From Rhizorhabdus histidinilytica (lineage in GTDB: Bacteria > Pseudomonadota > Alphaproteobacteria > Sphingomonadales > Sphingomonadaceae): a DNA stretch of 64,000 nt. How positions within the stretch are numbered: position 1 is the stretch's first letter; every line of letters starts with the position of its first letter. The notes under the pieces were generated by a model that was not told the origin of the DNA, ran no database searches, and saw nothing but the letters and a program-made list of their open reading frames with translations. The DNA is taken from assembly GCF_900167915.1 (NCBI RefSeq), contig NZ_FUYM01000006.1, positions 124,001 through 188,000 on the forward strand, read 5' to 3'. A program made the position numbers and the translations under genes. Shown here in pieces: positions 32,124 to 41,542 of this stretch.

Positions 32124-34169
32124 GTGTCCCTGTTCGCCCGCACCGCCCTCTCCGCCCTGGTCGCCGCCGCCATGGCCGGCACGCCGATCCTGGCGCAGAG
32201 CGCCGGCCAGCCCGCCGACGTGGTCGTCAACATGCGCGCCGTCGACATCGCCGACGTCGCCGAGCAGATTTCGCGCATCACCGGCCGCACCCTGATCCTC
32301 GACCCCGCGGTCAAGGGCACGGTCAACGTCACCTCGGCCGAGCCGCTGTCGGTCGACGGGGTGTGGGACCTGTTCCAGTCGGTGCTGCGCGTCCACGGCT
32401 TCGCGGCGGTCAAGTCGGGCCGGTCCTGGCGGATCATCCCGCAGGCCTCGGCGATCCGCGACGCGGGCTCGGGCGGGCGGCTGTCGGGGCAGGACGTCAC
32501 CACCCGCATGGTCCGGCTGCAGAATGTATCGGGCGAACAGGCGGCGCGCGTCTTCCGCCCGCTGGTCGCGCAGTTCGGCAGCATCGAGGCGATGGCCAGC
32601 CCCAACGCGATCATCGTCACCGACTATGCCGAGAATGTCCGCCGCATCGAGCAGCTGGCCCGCGCGCTCGACAGCGGCGGCGGCGGCCGGTTCGACAGCA
32701 TCACCCTGCGCTACGCCAACGCCAGGGACGTCGCCGCCGCGATCCAGGGCGTGATGGGCGACGGCACCGCGACCGGCGGCCCCCGCGTCGTCGCGGACGA
32801 ACGCAGCAACATCGTCCTCGTCCGCGGCGAGCCGGCGATGGTGTCCGAGGCCCGCCGCCTCGCCCACACCATCGACAAGCCCGGCGCGGGCGTGCCGATC
32901 ACCAGGATGATCCGTCTCAACAATGGCGACGCCGAATCGGTGACCGAGGTGCTGCAAGGCGTGCTCGGCGAGCAAGGCACCGTCACCAATCCCGCCGCCC
33001 GCGCGGTCGCCGGCGGCCGGGCGCGGATCACCCGCCAGCAATCCAACGCCGGCGCCCAGGCGGCCGGCCTGTCGCTCGGCTCCACCCCGGCGACGCTCGG
33101 CGGCGCTGCAGCCGAGACGGCGGCGCTCGGCGGCGGCGGCGAAGGCGATTCGACGCCCAAGGGCTTCTCGACCCCTGACCTCACCGTCCAGCCCGCGCCC
33201 GAGCTCAACGCGATCGTACTGCGCGGCACCCCGGCGGCCATCGCCGAGGTCGAACCGCTGATCGCCCAGCTCGACGTGCGCCGCCCGCAGGTGCTGATCG
33301 AGGCCGCGATCGTCGAGATCGCCGGCGATCAGGCCGAGCAGCTCGCCGTCCAGCTTGGCATCGGCGCGGCGGCGATCAACCGCGCGAGCGGCGGCGCCAC
33401 CTCCTTCACCAGCCCCGGCCTGCCGCTCCAGTCGATCCTGACCGCGATCGGATCGCCGGCGGCCGGCGCGGTGCTGCCCAATGGCGGATCGGCCAATATC
33501 CGCGTCGGCGACAATTTCAGCATCCTGCTCCAGGCGATCGGCCAGTCGACCCGGTCCAACCTGCTGTCGACTCCGAGCCTGACGACGCTCGACAACGAGC
33601 CGGCCGAGATCGTCGTCGGCCAGAACGTCCCCTTCCGGACCGGCAGCTTCTCGACCGACGGCAACACGATCAATCCGTTCACGACGATCGAGCGGCAGGA
33701 CGTCGGCCTGACCCTGCGCGTCGTGCCGCGCATCCACCAGGGCAATGTCGTCCGGCTGGAGGTGGCGCAGGAGGTGTCGTCGCTGACCAGCGCCGTGACC
33801 GGCGCGGCCGACCTGATCACCAACCGCCGCAGCATCCAGACCTCGGTGCTCGCCGACGACGGCCAGACGATCGTGCTGGGCGGCCTGATCAGCGACGACC
33901 GCACCCAGACGCGCAGCCAGGTGCCGATCCTCGGCGACATCCCGATCGCGGGCGAGCTGTTCAAGTCGCGCAGGGAAAGCCATGTGAAGCGGACGCTGTT
34001 CGTCTTCCTGAAGCCGACCATCCTGCGCGACCGCGAGGCCGCCAACAGCGTCACCCAGGCCAAATATGCCCGCACCCGCTATGACGAGGCGATGCTCGGC
34101 AAGGGTCCGCCGCTCCTCCTCGAACCGCCGGGCCGACGCCTGCCGGTCGAGATTTCCGGGGTGTATTGA
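32124..34169 (+). CDS. gspD: Type II secretion outer membrane secretin GspD
   Basis: 681 residues with a signal peptide (about 1-25). N0 begins VVNMRAVDIADVAEQISRITG; N1-N3 domains follow with repeated VRLQNVSGEQAARVF, ITLRYANARDVAAAIQGVMG and IRLNNGDAESVTEVLQGVLG. The secretin core has VPFRTGSFSTDGNT, VGLTLRVVPRI and the signature VLADDGQTIVLGGLISDD. GTG 32124 has GAGGAAG at ideal spacing; a TTG at 32109 overlapping the gspC stop is the alternative. No pilotin gene is visible. It ends the gspGHICD operon. Confidence 0.95.
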   Translation: MSLFARTALSALVAAAMAGTPILAQSAGQPADVVVNMRAVDIADVAEQISRITGRTLILDPAVKGTVNVTSAEPLSVDGVWDLFQSVLRVHGFAAVKSGRSWRIIPQASAIRDAGSGGRLSGQDVTTRMVRLQNVSGEQAARVFRPLVAQFGSIEAMASPNAIIVTDYAENVRRIEQLARALDSGGGGRFDSITLRYANARDVAAAIQGVMGDGTATGGPRVVADERSNIVLVRGEPAMVSEARRLAHTIDKPGAGVPITRMIRLNNGDAESVTEVLQGVLGEQGTVTNPAARAVAGGRARITRQQSNAGAQAAGLSLGSTPATLGGAAAETAALGGGGEGDSTPKGFSTPDLTVQPAPELNAIVLRGTPAAIAEVEPLIAQLDVRRPQVLIEAAIVEIAGDQAEQLAVQLGIGAAAINRASGGATSFTSPGLPLQSILTAIGSPAAGAVLPNGGSANIRVGDNFSILLQAIGQSTRSNLLSTPSLTTLDNEPAEIVVGQNVPFRTGSFSTDGNTINPFTTIERQDVGLTLRVVPRIHQGNVVRLEVAQEVSSLTSAVTGAADLITNRRSIQTSVLADDGQTIVLGGLISDDRTQTRSQVPILGDIPIAGELFKSRRESHVKRTLFVFLKPTILRDREAANSVTQAKYARTRYDEAMLGKGPPLLLEPPGRRLPVEISGVY

Positions 34170-34203
34170 GACCCGCATCCCGAGAAGCACACCGCTCCAC
34201 CGT

Positions 34204-34231
34204 CGTCATTCCCGCTTTCGAGGGAATGACG
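34204..34231. repeat. Dispersed palindrome (family B) between convergent gspD and the GspC-like gene
   Basis: CGTCATTCCC (34204-34213) and GGGAATGACG (34222-34231) are perfect arms around GCTTTCGA. It may stop transcription in both directions. Confidence 0.8.
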
Positions 34232-34249
34232 GGTGAGTTGTGATCGGTC

Positions 34250-34714
34250 CTACTGCTCCTCTTCCTCTCCGGTCGCCGCGTCCGGCTGGGGCTGGGGCTC
34301 GGCCGCCGGCAGGAAGGACCGCACCCGCCGGCTGCCCCGGCTGAACAGCGCCGCGTCGGGCGACAGGCTTTCGAGCCGCCAGCCGTCGAAGCTCTCGCCG
34401 GGCGACAGCACCTTGCTGGTGCCGTCGGCGGTGCGGACCATCGCGATGGCGTTGTCGGGCAGGCGGCCGGCGATGCCGATCAGCCTGGGGGCGTCCTCGG
34501 CGGCGGGGGCATCGGCGGGGTCGAGCGGGTCGAGGAACAGAGGGCGGCCCGCGCCCTCCTCCGCCGCCGCGACCGGCACGGGCTGAACGGTGTCGCCGCG
34601 CGCGGGAATGTCGGGCAGCGGTGGCTGCGCGCGCCACAGCAGCGCCATGGGCGCGGCCAGCGCGACCAGCACGGCCCCGGCGATCCAGAGCGATCCGGCG
34701 GGCGGGCGGCGCAT
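34250..34714 (-). CDS. GspC/PilP-like protein without PDZ domain (second platform set)
   Basis: 154 residues: one membrane span (about 8-28), a Pro-rich linker, then a small domain PRLIGIAGRLPDNAIAMV followed by SKVLSPGESFDGWRLESL. The strand pattern is that of GspC HR domains and PilP. It stops after the HR domain with an acidic tail, so no PDZ domain is present. ATG 34714 overlaps the stop of the GspM-like gene (ATGA). It is the last gene of a nadE/L-like/M-like/C-like run, convergent with gspD. The identification rests on layout and weak motif likeness. Confidence 0.6.
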   Translation of the reverse strand: MRRPPAGSLWIAGAVLVALAAPMALLWRAQPPLPDIPARGDTVQPVPVAAAEEGAGRPLFLDPLDPADAPAAEDAPRLIGIAGRLPDNAIAMVRTADGTSKVLSPGESFDGWRLESLSPDAALFSRGSRRVRSFLPAAEPQPQPDAATGEEEEQ

Positions 34715-35226
34715 CAGCGCGGCTCCCACACGGCCATGGCGCGGGCGTCGAGCCGGATCGCGGTCTCGCCCGGTCCGGTCCGCCCGATCCGCCAGCGCGC
34801 GAAGCGGATCGCGGGATGCGCCGTCTCGATCGCGCGGGCGAAACCGAGCACGTCGGCCTCGGGGCCGGAAACGGTGACGTCGGCGCCGAGTTCGGCGGGC
34901 AGCGCCCGGTCGGCAGCCACCGGCGCGACCCGTTCGAGCAGCAGGCGCCGGTCGGCCGCCGCGCCCCGAATCGCCGCGAGCAGCGCCGCCTCCGCCGTCC
35001 GCCGGTCCTCCTGCCCATGCGACGCCTCGACCGGCAACAGCCGTTTCACGGGCACCGCCCCGGCGCTGGCCCGCGCCTCGACCGTCCAGAGCCGCGCCCG
35101 CGCCGCGGCGAGCGCGTCGAGCCCAGCCCAGGCCAACCCGGTCGCGAGCATCAGGCCGAGGCCGGCGCCGAGGCCGACAGCCGGAGTCCAGCGGATCGCG
35201 GACAGGCGGAGGATGGACGGGCGCAT
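34714..35226 (-). CDS. GspM-like platform protein (second set)
   Basis: 170 residues: a short N-terminus, one membrane span (about 15-38, VGLGAGLGLMLATGLAWAGL), a helical segment and a C-terminal ferredoxin-like domain with DVTVSGPEADVLGFARAIE followed by a strand FARWRIG. This is the layout of GspM/PilO. It follows the L-like gene after two bases and overlaps the C-like gene. It is not closely similar to the GspM at 28340-28846, so it is not a recent duplication. The assignment is inferred. Confidence 0.6.
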   Translation of the reverse strand: MRPSILRLSAIRWTPAVGLGAGLGLMLATGLAWAGLDALAAARARLWTVEARASAGAVPVKRLLPVEASHGQEDRRTAEAALLAAIRGAAADRRLLLERVAPVAADRALPAELGADVTVSGPEADVLGFARAIETAHPAIRFARWRIGRTGPGETAIRLDARAMAVWEPR

Positions 35227-35228
35227 CG

Positions 35229-35912
35229 TCAGATCCGTCCCCGCAGCGTCACCCGCATCGTCCCGCCCTGCGTCCTCGCCTGCCCCACCTCGCGCAACGA
35301 GCCGAGCAGGGGATCGGCGGCGAGCGCCGGACGCAGCCGATCGGGATCCGGCGTCTCGATCTCGACGGTCAGCTCGCCGCCCTCGGCCAGCTCCATGCCG
35401 GCCAACCCGGCCTCCTCGGGCAGGACGGCGCGCAGCCGGTCGGCCAGCGCGCTGACCGGCGGCGCGGCCATCACCGCGTCGATGCGGACACGCGCCGCCT
35501 CGGTCGCCGCGCCGCGCGCATAGGCGGCGAGCGCGGGCGCCTCGCGCCGGGCGAGCCGCGCCGCCTGCCAGCGGTCGAAGCCGGCGAGGCCCCAGGCCGC
35601 GACCGCCGTGGTCACCGGAATGGTCGCGAGGGCGAACAGCGCGATCGCGCGCACCCGGCCCGCCGGCAGCGCGGCGCCGGGCGGCAGCGCCGGGCGCCAG
35701 CGCGGCAGGCGCCAGCCGCCTCGCGCGAAGCGGTCGCCCAGCCGGTCGAGCAGGCTGGGGCCGATCGGCTCGACGCTGACCGGGTCGAGCCCCGCCGCCG
35801 CCAGCCGCGCGCGCGCCGCCGCCGCGTCCTCGGCGCGGACGATGCGAATCTCGGACGCGCCGCTCCGCCGCAGCAGGACGCAGCGATAGCGGGTCAGGGG
35901 CGCGGCCGGCAT
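35229..35912 (-). CDS. GspL/PilN-like protein with GspF-like N-terminal segment (second set)
   Basis: 227 residues. The N-terminal 60 residues (YRCVLLRRSG, then RAEDAAAARARLAAAGLDPV and SLLDRLGDRF) resemble the cytoplasmic N-terminus of GspF. After a linker come one span (about 87-107) and a periplasmic ferredoxin-like domain with AGLAGMELAEGGELTVEIET, like GspL or PilN. The actin-like cytoplasmic domain of a true GspL is missing. It starts 19 bases after nadE on the same strand and is followed closely by the M-like gene. Function is inferred from context. Confidence 0.6.
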   Translation of the reverse strand: MPAAPLTRYRCVLLRRSGASEIRIVRAEDAAAARARLAAAGLDPVSVEPIGPSLLDRLGDRFARGGWRLPRWRPALPPGAALPAGRVRAIALFALATIPVTTAVAAWGLAGFDRWQAARLARREAPALAAYARGAATEAARVRIDAVMAAPPVSALADRLRAVLPEEAGLAGMELAEGGELTVEIETPDPDRLRPALAADPLLGSLREVGQARTQGGTMRVTLRGRI

Positions 35913-35931
35913 AGGGGCGCGGGAGCTCCGC

Positions 35932-37998
<2,067 letters not shown>

Positions 37999-38093
37999 GG
38001 GCCCTCGATCATCAAATATCGCTTCGCCCATAGAGGAAGCAACGGCCGAGCGCCAATGCGGGAGAATAAGTCAATCGCTCCCGACCTTCCATC

Positions 38094-38190
38094 CGTCACC
38101 CCTGCGGAGGCAGGGGTCCATGTCTCCCTTCACCCGAGACGGCATCTGGGAAGACAACAGACATGGATGCCAGCCTCCGCTGGCATGACG
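38094..38190. repeat. Pair of dispersed palindromes upstream of nadE
   Basis: Hairpins ACCCCTGC-GGAG-GCAGGGGT (38098-38117) and ATGCCAGC-CTCC-GCTGGCAT (38167-38186), with CGTC and GACG at the outer ends and CCATGTCT/AGACATGG arms inside. The layout is the same as the family B pair at 23621-23718, with different stems. Confidence 0.8.
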
Positions 38191-38221
38191 AGCATATTCG
38201 TGACAGTTCGAGGGCGCGCCG

Positions 38222-39301
38222 TCACTCCGCCGCGTGGATGCGGTTGCGGCCGTTCTGCTTGGCCCGGTAGAGCGCGGCGTCGGCGCGCTTGAGGATCGAG
38301 CCCGGCGAATCCTGGAGGTCGAGCGCGGCGAGCCCGCCCGAGAAGCTCAGCCGCCCGAGCGACTGGCCGGTGTGGGTGACCTTGAGCTCGCGCGCGGCGA
38401 TCGCGGCGCGGATCTTGTCGAGCGTCGCCATCGCCTTGGCGGCGGCGCCGCGTTCGAACACCATCACGAACTCCTCGCCGCCATAGCGCGCGACGAATAC
38501 GTCGCCGCTCGCGACGCGGCCGAGCGAGGAGGCGACGAACTTGATCACCTCATCGCCGATCTGATGGCCATGGGTGTCGTTGAACTGCTTGAAATGATCG
38601 ATGTCGCAGATCGCCAGCGCGAGCGGCGAGGCGGCGCGCCGGGCGTTCTCGAACGCACCCCGCAGATGCTGGTCCAGCGCGCGGCGGTTGGGCAAGCCGG
38701 TCAGCGGATCGCTGTTCGCCTTGCGATGCGCCGCGGCGAGGTCCTCGCGCATCGCGTTCATCTGCTGCTCGGTGCGGCGCAGGTCCTCTTCGGCGGCCTG
38801 CGCCTTGTCGATCATCGTCCGGGTCAGGCCCACCAGCTTCTTGACCGCGAGCGCGGGCGATCCGTCCGCCTCCAGCCCCTCGGCCTCGTGCGCCAGCGCC
38901 TCGCCATAGTCGCGCGCATCCTCACCCGACCGGGCGAGAATCGTCGTCATCTGCTCGAGATAGCCCTGCGCCTCCAGCGCCATGCGCGACAGCTCGTCGG
39001 TCGACAGGCCGGGGTCCAGCCGGGTGGCGATCGTGCCGGCGACGGCGTCGGTCAGCCCGCCGTCCTTGGCGATCGCACGGTCGATCGTCGCGTTGAGCGC
39101 GGCGTCGCGGCCCGACAGATAGCGGTGGCACAATTCGAAATTCGCCGGGGACGGTTCCAGCCCGTGATCGAACAGAAGCTTGCCGATCATGTCGTACAGA
39201 CGCCGCCATTCGGCGCGCGCTGCAGACTTCTCGGCTATTCTTTCTTCTTTCACCGCGACACCCCTGATCTCCGGATCGGGATAGCGCGAGATTCGATACA
39301 T
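38222..39301 (-). CDS. GGDEF domain diguanylate cyclase
   Basis: 359 residues. The C-terminal GGDEF domain (about 190-355) has DPLTGLPNRRALDQHL, DIDHFKQFNDTHGHQIGDEV and the active site ARYGGEEFVMVF, a functional GGEEF variant, so c-di-GMP synthesis is likely. The residue where an inhibitory RxxD site would start is not Arg (ASGD), so feedback control is probably lost. The N-terminal 180 residues are helical and soluble, with EWRRLYDMIGKLLFDHGLEP and a coiled coil (about 150-190), and match no sensor I know. No membrane span. The gene stands alone. Confidence 0.9.
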   Translation of the reverse strand: MYRISRYPDPEIRGVAVKEERIAEKSAARAEWRRLYDMIGKLLFDHGLEPSPANFELCHRYLSGRDAALNATIDRAIAKDGGLTDAVAGTIATRLDPGLSTDELSRMALEAQGYLEQMTTILARSGEDARDYGEALAHEAEGLEADGSPALAVKKLVGLTRTMIDKAQAAEEDLRRTEQQMNAMREDLAAAHRKANSDPLTGLPNRRALDQHLRGAFENARRAASPLALAICDIDHFKQFNDTHGHQIGDEVIKFVASSLGRVASGDVFVARYGGEEFVMVFERGAAAKAMATLDKIRAAIAARELKVTHTGQSLGRLSFSGGLAALDLQDSPGSILKRADAALYRAKQNGRNRIHAAE

Positions 39302-39332
39302 CCGGTTAATGCCCCCCGTAATTTTACGAGGT

Positions 39333-39548
39333 TCAGCGGCGCCAGCGGCCGGTCTCCATCCAGGCGAGCAGCGGCTTGAGCGGCAGGATCCAGACGATGC
39401 CCGCGACGACGTAGACCGGTGCCTGGACCAGCGCCGGCAACGTGCCGATCCAGGGGGAGGCGGTCGCGACGATCACCGCCCACACCGAAATGATGAGCAA
39501 GATCAGGAAGATGCCGGCGGGTTTCCGCCAGCTCGGTTGGTTCGTCAC
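39333..39548 (-). CDS. DUF2842 family small membrane protein
   Basis: 71 residues with two membrane spans (about 12-32 and 42-60), starting TNQPSWRKPAGIFLILL and ending LLAWMETGRWRR, typical of the alphaproteobacterial DUF2842 family. GTG 39548 overlaps the stop of the 5-formyl-THF cyclo-ligase gene (GTGA). Function unknown; the linkage to the cyclo-ligase is usual in sphingomonads. Confidence 0.82.
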   Translation of the reverse strand: MTNQPSWRKPAGIFLILLIISVWAVIVATASPWIGTLPALVQAPVYVVAGIVWILPLKPLLAWMETGRWRR

Positions 39549-40123
39549 GCGTTGTTCCCTTCGATCACGCCCGTCTCTGTGACGACCGCATCGAGCGGCA
39601 CGTCCCACGGATCGCAGCCTATGGCGGGTCGTTGCTGAATCGACCAGCCCCAGCCGATCCTGCGCGCCTGCGGCAGCGCGGCGAAGGCGCGATCGTAGAA
39701 ACCCGCGCCCTGCCCGATTCGGTTGAGCGCCGAATCGAAGCCGAGCAGCGGCGCGACGATCAGATCGGGGCGGATCTCGGCCGATTCGGCGGCGGGTTGC
39801 GACAGTCCGCGCCAGCCGGTTTCGAGCGGATCGCCCGGCGTCCAGCGCAGGAAGCGCATCGGCGCGGACCGCGACTCGACATGGGGCAGCGCGACGGCGA
39901 TTCCCCGCGCTGCCGTAGCGGCCATCGCCGCCGCACATCCCATCTCGCTGCCCATCGCGACATAGAAGGCGATGCTGCGCGCACCGCCCGCGACGCGCAG
40001 CAGATGATCGGCCGCCAGCGCCTCGAGCCGAGCCCGCTCGCCGGGCGGGAGATCGAGCACGAAGGCGTCGCGAAGGGCGCGGAGTTCGGCGCGCAACGCC
40101 GGCTTGGACGGATCAGCGTCCAT
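39545..40123 (-). CDS. 5-formyltetrahydrofolate cyclo-ligase
   Basis: 192 residues. KPALRAELRALRDAF holds the N-terminal basic ATP-binding residues, IAFYVAMGSEM is the folate-binding strand, and PLLGFDSALNRIGQGAGFYDR is the family signature, with Ala-Leu-Asn in place of the usual residues before the Arg. The enzyme converts 5-formyl-THF to 5,10-methenyl-THF using ATP. I chose ATG 40123 over 40165 because the upstream ATG lies inside the predicted 3' stem of the 6S RNA. This gene follows 6S RNA in most proteobacteria (ygfA/fau). Confidence 0.9.
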   Translation of the reverse strand: MDADPSKPALRAELRALRDAFVLDLPPGERARLEALAADHLLRVAGGARSIAFYVAMGSEMGCAAAMAATAARGIAVALPHVESRSAPMRFLRWTPGDPLETGWRGLSQPAAESAEIRPDLIVAPLLGFDSALNRIGQGAGFYDRAFAALPQARRIGWGWSIQQRPAIGCDPWDVPLDAVVTETGVIEGNNA

Positions 40124-40149
40124 CGGCGGCGCGGCGGGAATGGGGGAAG

Positions 40150-40311
40150 GTGGCGGGACCGCCATGGTCGTTTGCTGGAATATCCTCTGACGCCATAAGC
40201 ATCAGGTGGGGACCATGTGCACCGGACCAGGATCCGGGCAGGGACAGCCCCCTAGGAATGTGAATCGCCTCAGGGATGTTCGCTACAGCTCGTGCCGGGC
40301 AGTACCCGCCA
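40150..40311 (-). ncRNA. ssrS: Predicted 6S RNA
   Basis: Minus-strand RNA of about 160 bases between zapA and 5-FCL, the conserved position of ssrS in proteobacteria. A perfect-spacing promoter lies at its 5' end. The ends can pair: GGCGGGTACTGCC (40310-40298) with GGCGGTCCCGCC (40163-40152). Inside, ATCCCTGA pairs with TCAGAGGAT with one bulge, and CCGGA-TCCTGG-TCCGG forms the apex, giving one long interrupted hairpin as in 6S. The segment CCCTGAGGCGATTCAC resembles the E. coli 6S CCCTGAGCCGAT. 6S RNA mimics an open promoter and sequesters RNA polymerase. The 3' end is approximate. Confidence 0.72.
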
Positions 40312-40317
40312 AGGACA

Positions 40318-40346
40318 TATATAGGTGCAAAGCGGGTCCGGCTCAA
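40318..40346 (-). promoter_or_regulatory. Promoter of the predicted 6S RNA
   Basis: On the minus strand, TTGAGC (40346-40341), 17 bases and TATATA (40323-40318) fit the sigma-70 consensus well. Transcription would start near 40311, at the GGCGGG that pairs with the 3' end of the RNA. A family A palindrome begins 18 bases upstream of the -35 box. Confidence 0.72.
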
Positions 40347-40364
40347 GGGAGCGGCCTTGCGAAG

Positions 40365-40396
40365 CCTGTCATGCTGAACTTGTTTCAGCATCCACC
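40365..40396. repeat. Left boundary repeat of the GIY-YIG cassette (family A)
   Basis: A 32-base unit with stem ATGCTGAA-CTTGT-TTCAGCAT, GTC at the outer side and CCACC inward. It is the inverted complement of 40747-40778 at 30 of 32 positions. Confidence 0.88.
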
Positions 40397-40426
40397 AGCA
40401 CACCCGCGCCGTGCTACCGGAGGGAA

Positions 40427-40729
40427 ATGGACCGCCAGCCCTGCGTCCATATCCTCGCGAGCGATCGCAACGGCACGATCTACATCGGGGTCACATCCGA
40501 TCTTCCGAAGCGATTGTATCAGCATAGGAGCGGGACCCTGGATGGCTTCACCTCGCGCTACGGCGTCGCGAAGCTGGTTCGCTACGAATTGTTCGAGGAC
40601 ATGTCGACCGCGATCGCGCGGGAGAAGCAGCTCAAGCGGTGGCATCGCTCGTGGAAGCTCAACCTGATCGAACAGGATAATGCCGGCTGGCACGATCTTT
40701 CGATCGGCCTGGGTTTCGAGCCACTCTGA
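40427..40729 (+). CDS. GIY-YIG nuclease family protein between inverted palindromes
   Basis: 100 residues, a single GIY-YIG domain. VHILASDRNGTIYIGVTSDL carries the two signature strands (here TIY and IGV), then KRLYQHRSG with the catalytic Arg/His region, FTSRYGVAKLVRYE and the Glu-bearing helix MSTAIAREKQLKRWHRSWK. The ribosome binding site GGAGGG lies just before ATG 40427. Such free-standing nucleases are frequent in alphaproteobacteria and their role is unknown. The gene is read opposite to zapA and 6S RNA and splits that conserved spacer. Both sides are bounded by near-identical inverted repeats, so it may be part of a mobile cassette. Confidence 0.9.
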   Translation: MDRQPCVHILASDRNGTIYIGVTSDLPKRLYQHRSGTLDGFTSRYGVAKLVRYELFEDMSTAIAREKQLKRWHRSWKLNLIEQDNAGWHDLSIGLGFEPL

Positions 40730-40746
40730 ACCGGCGCCCGCCGCCC

Positions 40747-40778
40747 GGTGGATGCTGAAACGAGTTCAGCATGACGGG
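40747..40778. repeat. Right boundary repeat of the GIY-YIG cassette (family A)
   Basis: Inverted copy of 40365-40396 (30 of 32 positions): GGTGG inward, stem ATGCTGAA-ACGAG-TTCAGCAT, GAC outward. It starts 18 bases after the nuclease stop and ends four bases before the zapA stop. Confidence 0.88.
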
Positions 40779-40781
40779 AAA

Positions 40782-41123
40782 CTACTGGCCGTCCCGTTCC
40801 ATCCGGTCGGCGAGTCGCTCGACGCGTTCGGCGATGCGCTCGATCGCGACCGCATAGGCGGGGTCGGGCTCGGCGGCGGCGACGGAGGGCGCCGGGTCCT
40901 TGCGCGCGACCGCAGCGGCGCCGCGCAGGTCGTTGAGCTCGTCGGCGAGCAGCAGCGCCGACAGCAGCAGGGTGCGCGCCTCGGTCATCTCGCCGAGCGC
41001 GCCGGTCAGTTCTTCGGCCTTGGCGCCGACCATGTGGACGAGCGCGCGGAGATGATCCTCCTCGCCGTCGCGGCAACTCAGGCGGTAGCGGCGACCCGCG
41101 ACATCGACGTCGACATCGGCCAT
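40782..41123 (-). CDS. zapA: Cell division protein ZapA
   Basis: 113 residues. The N-terminal domain has VDVDVAGRRYRLSCRDGEEDHLRALVHMV, cited only as the family pattern of a strand pair followed by a helix, and the C-terminal half is a coiled coil (about 75-113) with AIERIAERVERLADRM. ZapA binds FtsZ and bundles its filaments at the Z ring. ATG 41123 overlaps the stop of the small upstream gene (ATGA). Its place upstream of 6S RNA and 5-FCL is conserved in proteobacteria. Confidence 0.88.
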   Translation of the reverse strand: MADVDVDVAGRRYRLSCRDGEEDHLRALVHMVGAKAEELTGALGEMTEARTLLLSALLLADELNDLRGAAAVARKDPAPSVAAAEPDPAYAVAIERIAERVERLADRMERDGQ

Positions 41124-41323
41124 CAGTTCGTCCCCAGCAGGCGGTCGATCCGCTCTATCGCCGATTCGGTCGCCTCGCGCAGCGTGCGGTGGCGTTCGGC
41201 GAGGCGGAACAGCGCCTCATTCTCGTCATGGCCGAAGGAGGGCGCGGCTTCGACCCCAGCTTCCAGCCGGGTGATCGCGCGTTCGAGGCGGCCTAGCGCC
41301 AGTATCAGGCGGTGATCGGTCAT
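41123..41323 (-). CDS. Small conserved protein upstream of zapA
   Basis: 66 residues, mostly one amphipathic helix or coiled coil (LILALGRLERAITRLEAGVE, then HRTLREATESAIERIDRLL). No signal or membrane span. It overlaps zapA by ATGA, and small coiled-coil genes in this place are frequent in sphingomonads. A role beside ZapA is possible by context only. Confidence 0.72.
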   Translation of the reverse strand: MTDHRLILALGRLERAITRLEAGVEAAPSFGHDENEALFRLAERHRTLREATESAIERIDRLLGTN

Positions 41324-41542
41324 CGATTCGGAGGAATAGCAGCCTCTCGACGGCCCGCAAGCGCGGGTTCGAGCGATGGACGGGTCGCGCGGAAGGACCG
41401 CATCGCCGCTTTCACCCCCGCTGAAACCGTTCCGACAAGCCCCGCAATGGTTGACGATACCGCTCCGGCACGACAAAGGAGCCCCGCGAACAGGGAATCT
41501 GGCCTTGTTCGATCGATCCCGCCGGTCTGCAGAAGGTTTCCT

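Noticed and set aside
40325-40426. N-terminal extension of the GIY-YIG gene from 40325
   Set aside because: It runs through the boundary palindrome and reads the repeat-derived HAELVSAS-type peptide; the ribosome binding site is directly before ATG 40427.
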